DNA of 63,879 bases from Candidatus Rifleibacteriota bacterium (GTDB lineage: Bacteria; Riflebacteria; Ozemobacteria; Ozemobacterales; Ozemobacteraceae). Shown one piece after another: positions 60,151 through 63,879 of this stretch. Location of the stretch: assembly GCA_029565415.1 (NCBI GenBank), contig JAKQOH010000075.1, positions 1 through 63,879 of the forward strand. Reading direction: 5' to 3'. A program made the position numbers and the translations under genes. Each line of letters begins with the position of its first letter. The first letter of the stretch is position 1. The notes under the pieces were generated by a model. It was not told the DNA's origin. It saw nothing but the letters and a program-made list of their open reading frames with translations, and made no database searches.

Positions 60151-61884
60151 TCAGGAGACTCCGGAAGCGGGGGTGCGCACGGCGCGGATCGCGCTCTGAA
60201 GCAGCCAGAGCGTTGGCAACAGGAGCGTGCGGGCGTAGGTGGCGGTCATCGAGGCGAGAATCTCGAACCGGACGAACCCCTGGAAAAACCGGACCACCCA
60301 CAGAAGCACCATGACCGCAACGAGAATAGAGGCGATCCGCCCGGCCGGACTGCGCCATCCGGAGGGATCGCGATCCGCCCCGGCGATGGTCGAATCATTC
60401 GTAGGGGCGCATCGCGATGCGCCCGGGGTGGTGCCGTCCGTGAACCGGGTCCAAAATATTCCCGCGAGAGCCGGCCAGTAAACGGCGACGACCGCCAGAG
60501 CAAGCACTGTCGAGGGAACATACGGCAATGCGATCGGATCGGCCCGACGGGCGAGGGAGGTCGAAAACAGTGCCAGTTTCACCAGCCACGCAGGGAGATA
60601 CCAGGCCGCCATCGCCGGAAGCCAGAGGAGCCCCTCGGCGAGATGCTCCTGGAACCAGGCCGAAGCTACGGCGACGTTGGCCGCCATGAGTCCCCAGAAC
60701 GTGACGATGACCCGCACGGTGCGGAGAATGGGAAGCGGCCCCGTGACCATTCCGAGAAGCCCGGCGAGAGCGGGACCTTTGGTCCACTCGACCGTGGAAC
60801 CGACGATCCAGAGAACGAGGAAGCCGCCCGCAAAAGAGGGCCGGTAGCTCCGCGACTCGGAGGCCGCCGCCGTTCCGCCGATGAAGGCGAGCACGTGGAT
60901 GGCGGCGTAGAGAAGCAGGGATAGCGTCGGCAGCCAGGGGGAAACCGGGGCGCGGATGATGAACGAGAGAATGGCCGAAATCAATAGTGGATCATATTGT
61001 TCCACGAAATGATCCGAGAGCCAGGAAACGGTGAGCGGCGTCTTCGCCCGGTGCGATTCGTCGAGGGACGCCCGGATCTCGGCCACCGGAAACACCTGGT
61101 CGAACGCCCCCGCAAACGCTGCACAAGTCGCAATACCGTTCTCCCCGCTTCGCCCCCCTTCGTGCCGTTGTGTCTTTGCGGTAAACGATTCCGCTCTGTG
61201 TCTCTGTGCCTCTGTGGTTCGTATTTCTTCGTGCCTTCCTGCCTTGGTGGTGAACGAAAATTCTCCGTGTCTCTGTGTCTCTGTGGTTCGTCCCTCTTCG
61301 TGTCTTCGTGTCTTCGTGGTGAACGAATAATCTCCGTGTCTCTGTGCCTCTGTGGTTCGTTCCCCCTCCCCGGCCTGCGTCGCGAATGACCCCAGAATGA
61401 GCGCGCGGAACGGCCTTCCCTCGCCCGTGGCCGCGAACTCCAGGGCGGGCGGCACCCCGTCGGAATGGCCGAGGACGGAACTGATCGAGGCGGTTGGATA
61501 CCGCTTCGTGAGAGCTCGTGCAGCGGCTGCCAGCTCTTCGCTTCGAATGGTGACTCCCTCGTCCGTCGTGACCGTCGGGGAGTCGAAGGTGAAGAGGGAG
61601 ACGCTTCGACGGGTGCATTCCCAGGCCAGCTGCAGGAAGATCTCGCGATGGGAGTTCGTTCCGTGGGCTGCCAGAAGCACGGTTCCGGGCAGACGACCGT
61701 ATCCCGAGGGCGAAAAGAGCAGCCCCTCGAGACGTCCGGACGGGGCATCGAAAGGGATGGAGATAGCCCGCCAGGCGTGCAGGCCTCCTTCCGTGAACCT
61801 GGCCGTCAGGGCGGCGAGAAAGAACACGAGCCAGATGAGCCACTGCCGGTCGTTCCAGTGACGGGGTTGCGGGGCGGTGCTCAT
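60151..61884 (-). CDS. Membrane protein with alpha/beta-hydrolase domain and inserted repeats
   Basis: A 577-residue protein. A first membrane helix (about 14-30) precedes an alpha/beta hydrolase-like domain (about 45-310) with LLAAHGTNSHRE (oxyanion region) and the nucleophile motif GHSDG (GxSxG). A hydrophobic half (about 315-577) with about seven helices follows. Between SFATQAGEGE and the end of the hydrolase fold lie three 23-residue repeats of the type RTTEAQRHG...TKTRRHEEG, encoded by 61156-61362. The frame is kept, but the repeats probably disturb or extend a surface loop. It starts by ATGA overlap with the ligase-like gene. The substrate may be a lipid or glycan; not known. Confidence 0.75.
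   Translation of the reverse strand: MSTAPQPRHWNDRQWLIWLVFFLAALTARFTEGGLHAWRAISIPFDAPSGRLEGLLFSPSGYGRLPGTVLLAAHGTNSHREIFLQLAWECTRRSVSLFTFDSPTVTTDEGVTIRSEELAAAARALTKRYPTASISSVLGHSDGVPPALEFAATGEGRPFRALILGSFATQAGEGERTTEAQRHGDYSFTTKTRRHEEGRTTETQRHGEFSFTTKAGRHEEIRTTEAQRHRAESFTAKTQRHEGGRSGENGIATCAAFAGAFDQVFPVAEIRASLDESHRAKTPLTVSWLSDHFVEQYDPLLISAILSFIIRAPVSPWLPTLSLLLYAAIHVLAFIGGTAAASESRSYRPSFAGGFLVLWIVGSTVEWTKGPALAGLLGMVTGPLPILRTVRVIVTFWGLMAANVAVASAWFQEHLAEGLLWLPAMAAWYLPAWLVKLALFSTSLARRADPIALPYVPSTVLALAVVAVYWPALAGIFWTRFTDGTTPGASRCAPTNDSTIAGADRDPSGWRSPAGRIASILVAVMVLLWVVRFFQGFVRFEILASMTATYARTLLLPTLWLLQSAIRAVRTPASGVS
61156..61362. repeat. 3 x 69 bp tandem repeat array
   Basis: Three tandem units, each made of two related half-units. 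On the plus strand one half reads like TCTTCGTGTCTTCGTG..GGTGAACGA and the other like TCTCCGTGTCTCTGTG..GGTTCGT. The inner period is 9 bp (TCTTCGTGT / TCTCTGTGT). The array is exactly 207 bp, a multiple of three, and is read in frame by the minus-strand hydrolase gene. Similar phrase-like repeats (translated TTEAQRHR, KTRRHEG) occur, as I recall, in many unrelated environmental genomes, usually outside genes. Confidence 0.9.
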
Positions 61885-63818
61885 CGGAGGCCTGTCCCCG
61901 TGGCCGTGGACGGTTCCGGAGGGAGGGTGCGGAGAAGCTCGGCGCGCAGCTCCTCGACCTTCAGGTAGGTGCGGTACACGTCGTGAAAGCCCGGGGAGGT
62001 GCGGAGAGCTGCATCGAGCTCGGCAAGGGCTTCCCGGGGTTTTCCGAGCGAGACGAGCCGCCGTGCGGCCTCGAGCCGGTACTGCTCCGAGGCGGGGTCG
62101 AGTTCGATCGCATGTCGAAGCGCTTCGAGGGCGGCGGCGGGGCTTGCCGCCTGGTCGAGCAGACGGGCTTTCTCGGCGTGAAACAGGGCCTCCATCGGGT
62201 TGGCGGCGATCCCCCGGTCGAGATGCACCAAGGCTAGCGGGATCTCGCCTGCCGCCTCGGCCGCCCGTGCGGCGAGCGATTGAACGACCGGATCGGCGGG
62301 GTGAGCCGCTTCGAGCACGGCAAGCCTTGCCTGCGCCGTGCGGAGCTCGCCCGAGCCGAGCTCCGTCGCGACGGCGGCGAGTTCGAACTGGTGCCGGGCC
62401 GCTCCCGCGGCGGCGAGCAGATAGACCGTCAGAGCGAGAGCGACCGGAAGGCGCCATGATCCGGGCGCGGACGGGGGCTCGCCGGCCTTGTCGCGCCGCG
62501 AGGCTGTAGCAAGGAGGCTGCCGGTCACGAGGGCGAGGAAGGCGGCGGTTGGCAGCATGCGGGCCGAAAAGCCGCTCAGATTGTGCAGGAAAAAGACGGC
62601 GACCGAACCGGCCGCAGCCCCGCCGGCCCAGACAGAATCGGCGTCTGAGTTCCGCCAGAGCCGGACGAGGGCCCAGCCGAGGCAGATCGACAAGAGGCCG
62701 AGCAGAAGGGCCGCCCCGGGGCCGGCTTCGATGAAGATCTGGTAGAACTCGTTGTGGGCGTTCATCGGGTAGTCCCCGCCCACGCGCCGGAACCGTGGAT
62801 ACACCTGGGAAAACGTGTGCAGCCCGTAGCCCGTCAGGGGAACTCCGGCTGCGGCGGCATATATTCCCCGATTGATCAGCGTTCGCTGGGAAAACGTCAT
62901 GTCCTTCGTGTTCGCGATGCTGATGAACCGGTATTTGAAGGGCCCTGCGACGAAGATCAGGAGCAGAACGACCCCGACGAGGCCGACCAGCTTGCCGCCG
63001 AACCGCCAGGAGCCCCGCAGGGAAATATTCCATAGTATGGCTGATAGAACAACCCCGGCGATTCCGGCAAGATATGCGCCGCGGCTGAACGTCATCAGCA
63101 GGGCGGTTCCGGTCACCAGCAGGCTTCCGGCGAAGAAGGCCTGGGCTGCTTCCGGCCGCTCCCGGGGCGGCGTCGCGATCCCGGCGAGTTGCCAGGGGAG
63201 CAGCGAGGCCAGGAAGGCCCCGAACACATTCGGGTCTGTGAACAAGCCGGCGCAGCGGGTCCGGATGAGGCCGCGCAGGGCGGGATCGGCCCAGGTTGCC
63301 GGCATCGGGGCGCCCTCGAGATACTCGACGACGCCGAGCACCCCGTGCAGCCACCCCGCGACTCCGGCCGAGAGAATCATGCCGCGGAACCAGGCCTGGC
63401 CGCGGCCCGACCACCCGGCGCTCATGGCCAGCAGCAGAAGCGCCAGGAGCTTCAGAAACACGGGGTAGGATGCCGCGCTGTTTTCGGACGTGACGACCGA
63501 CAGGCCGACGAACACAGCCCAGAGCGCCGTGAGCCGCCAGAACCAGCGCACGAGCGGGTCGGGGTCGGCCGAACCGCGCCATCCGGACGCCGCATCGGCG
63601 ACCGGAATCAGGCCGAGAAGAGCCGCGAGGGTGTAGCCGGCAGCCGCAACTTCACAGGCGAAGACGGCCGTGGTCTCGTCGAAGCCGTAGACGAGCGGCA
63701 GAACGATCAGAACGAAAACGGGCAGCGATCCCTGTATGAGACTGGCTGCGCCGGTATTGCCCTGCTCCGCCGGCTTGCGTTCCGCTTCCTGCCGGGCGTC
63801 ATTCCCGGTCCGAGCCAT
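61881..63818 (-). CDS. O-antigen ligase/polymerase-like membrane protein with TPR tail
   Basis: A 645-residue protein of the Wzy_C/WaaL superfamily. About ten to twelve membrane helices span about 28-455. The large periplasmic loop carries GVPLTGYGLHTFSQVYPRF and the conserved HNEFYQIFIEAGPGAALLL (about 345-365). A soluble TPR tail spans about 475-640. Such fusions of a ligase-like domain to TPRs are known in PglL-like oligosaccharyltransferases and polysaccharide polymerases. It may polymerise or attach a surface glycan. It is coupled to the hydrolase by ATGA, and a stop codon of a possible upstream gene lies 2 bp before its ATG. AT-rich codon patches at 62860-62876 and 63029-63055. Confidence 0.88.
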   Translation of the reverse strand: MARTGNDARQEAERKPAEQGNTGAASLIQGSLPVFVLIVLPLVYGFDETTAVFACEVAAAGYTLAALLGLIPVADAASGWRGSADPDPLVRWFWRLTALWAVFVGLSVVTSENSAASYPVFLKLLALLLLAMSAGWSGRGQAWFRGMILSAGVAGWLHGVLGVVEYLEGAPMPATWADPALRGLIRTRCAGLFTDPNVFGAFLASLLPWQLAGIATPPRERPEAAQAFFAGSLLVTGTALLMTFSRGAYLAGIAGVVLSAILWNISLRGSWRFGGKLVGLVGVVLLLIFVAGPFKYRFISIANTKDMTFSQRTLINRGIYAAAAGVPLTGYGLHTFSQVYPRFRRVGGDYPMNAHNEFYQIFIEAGPGAALLLGLLSICLGWALVRLWRNSDADSVWAGGAAAGSVAVFFLHNLSGFSARMLPTAAFLALVTGSLLATASRRDKAGEPPSAPGSWRLPVALALTVYLLAAAGAARHQFELAAVATELGSGELRTAQARLAVLEAAHPADPVVQSLAARAAEAAGEIPLALVHLDRGIAANPMEALFHAEKARLLDQAASPAAALEALRHAIELDPASEQYRLEAARRLVSLGKPREALAELDAALRTSPGFHDVYRTYLKVEELRAELLRTLPPEPSTATGTGLR

Positions 63819-63820
63819 GG

Positions 63821-63879
63821 TCAGCCCTGCGGGTCGGGCATGACTGGCCCCGGAAGCCCGACCGGGGCTGTGATCGGGG
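63821..63879 (-). CDS. Possible 3' end of an upstream gene
   Basis: The minus strand is open from the right edge to a TGA at 63821-63823 that ends 2 bp before the ATG of the ligase-like gene (TGACCATG), as expected for a tightly packed operon. Only about 18 codons are visible (…LPGPVMPDPQG), so identity and even reality are uncertain. Confidence 0.3.
   Translation of the reverse strand, partial: PITAPVGLPGPVMPDPQG

Noticed and set aside
61156..61362. CRISPR array
   Set aside because: Repeats are direct tandem units without spacers, period 69 bp with an inner 9-bp period, and no cas genes are near.
60151..63582. 1143-codon minus-strand frame apparently fusing the hydrolase to an upstream region
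   Set aside because: Its first half is an out-of-frame reading of the ligase-like gene. The hydrolase starts at 61884 with an ATGA overlap, so there is no fusion.

Overview
The window is high-GC DNA (roughly two thirds G+C by eye). It is densely packed with bacterial genes that mostly overlap by ATGA or GTGA or sit a few bases apart. It shows no transposase, integrase, phage gene, tRNA, rRNA or CRISPR array, so it reads as chromosomal core plus lineage-specific genes. A pilus-type secretin and a predicted outer-membrane beta-barrel point to a diderm cell. The abundance of TPR proteins, Flp/Tad pilus parts, GAF-rich c-di-GMP proteins, a SpoVS homologue and FabK-type enoyl reductases fits a deep-branching diderm lineage. 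Candidatus Riflebacteria/Ozemobacteria is one possibility, but this is a guess from gene style, not a demonstrated placement.

Layout. 1-5989 (minus): an operon of a small secreted protein, two small unknowns, a zinc-ribbon/TPR membrane protein, a TPR lipoprotein-like protein with a pseudopilin-like motif, and NAD kinase (cut by the left edge). 6065-8286 (minus): HIT protein and DUF885 peptidase-like protein. 8444-12447 (plus): sugar epimerase, glycosyltransferase, RarA ATPase, HD protein. 12474-23421 (minus): a six-gene operon starting with a GAF/SpoIIE phosphatase, a GAF/GGDEF diguanylate cyclase and a GAF/HD-GYP phosphodiesterase, followed by a CBS/DHH-type CCA-adding enzyme, a site-2 protease and a small membrane protein. 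23624-25970 (plus): methyltransferase, glycosyltransferase, ribosomal protein S20. 26013-28713 (minus): DNA polymerase III delta subunit and an M18 aminopeptidase. 28915-34013 (minus): Flp/Tad pilus genes (CpaC secretin, CpaB, and a TadG-like and two TadE-like proteins).

34433-46648 (plus) is the classic rpmH-rnpA-yidD-yidC-jag-mnmE-mnmG-rsmG ribosome/membrane/tRNA-modification cluster. Here it carries two different mnmG genes separated by a HEAT-repeat gene, all translationally coupled. 46653-53525 (plus) is the rpmF-plsX-fab fatty-acid and phospholipid cluster, with two FabK-like flavoproteins and no fabH. 53546-55403 (plus) holds spoVS and a secreted TPR protein. 55414-63879 (minus) is an operon of an O-antigen-ligase-like membrane protein with a TPR tail, a membrane-bound alpha/beta hydrolase carrying an in-frame 3 x 69 bp repeat array, a 1238-residue exported TPR protein and a probable outer-membrane barrel. 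It looks like a surface or export system of unknown substrate.

The most interesting points are the paired, divergent MnmG paralogues; mnmE with no canonical start codon; the in-frame repeat array in the hydrolase; islands of AT-rich rare codons scattered through GC-rich genes; and the coupled phosphatase/cyclase/phosphodiesterase cassette.
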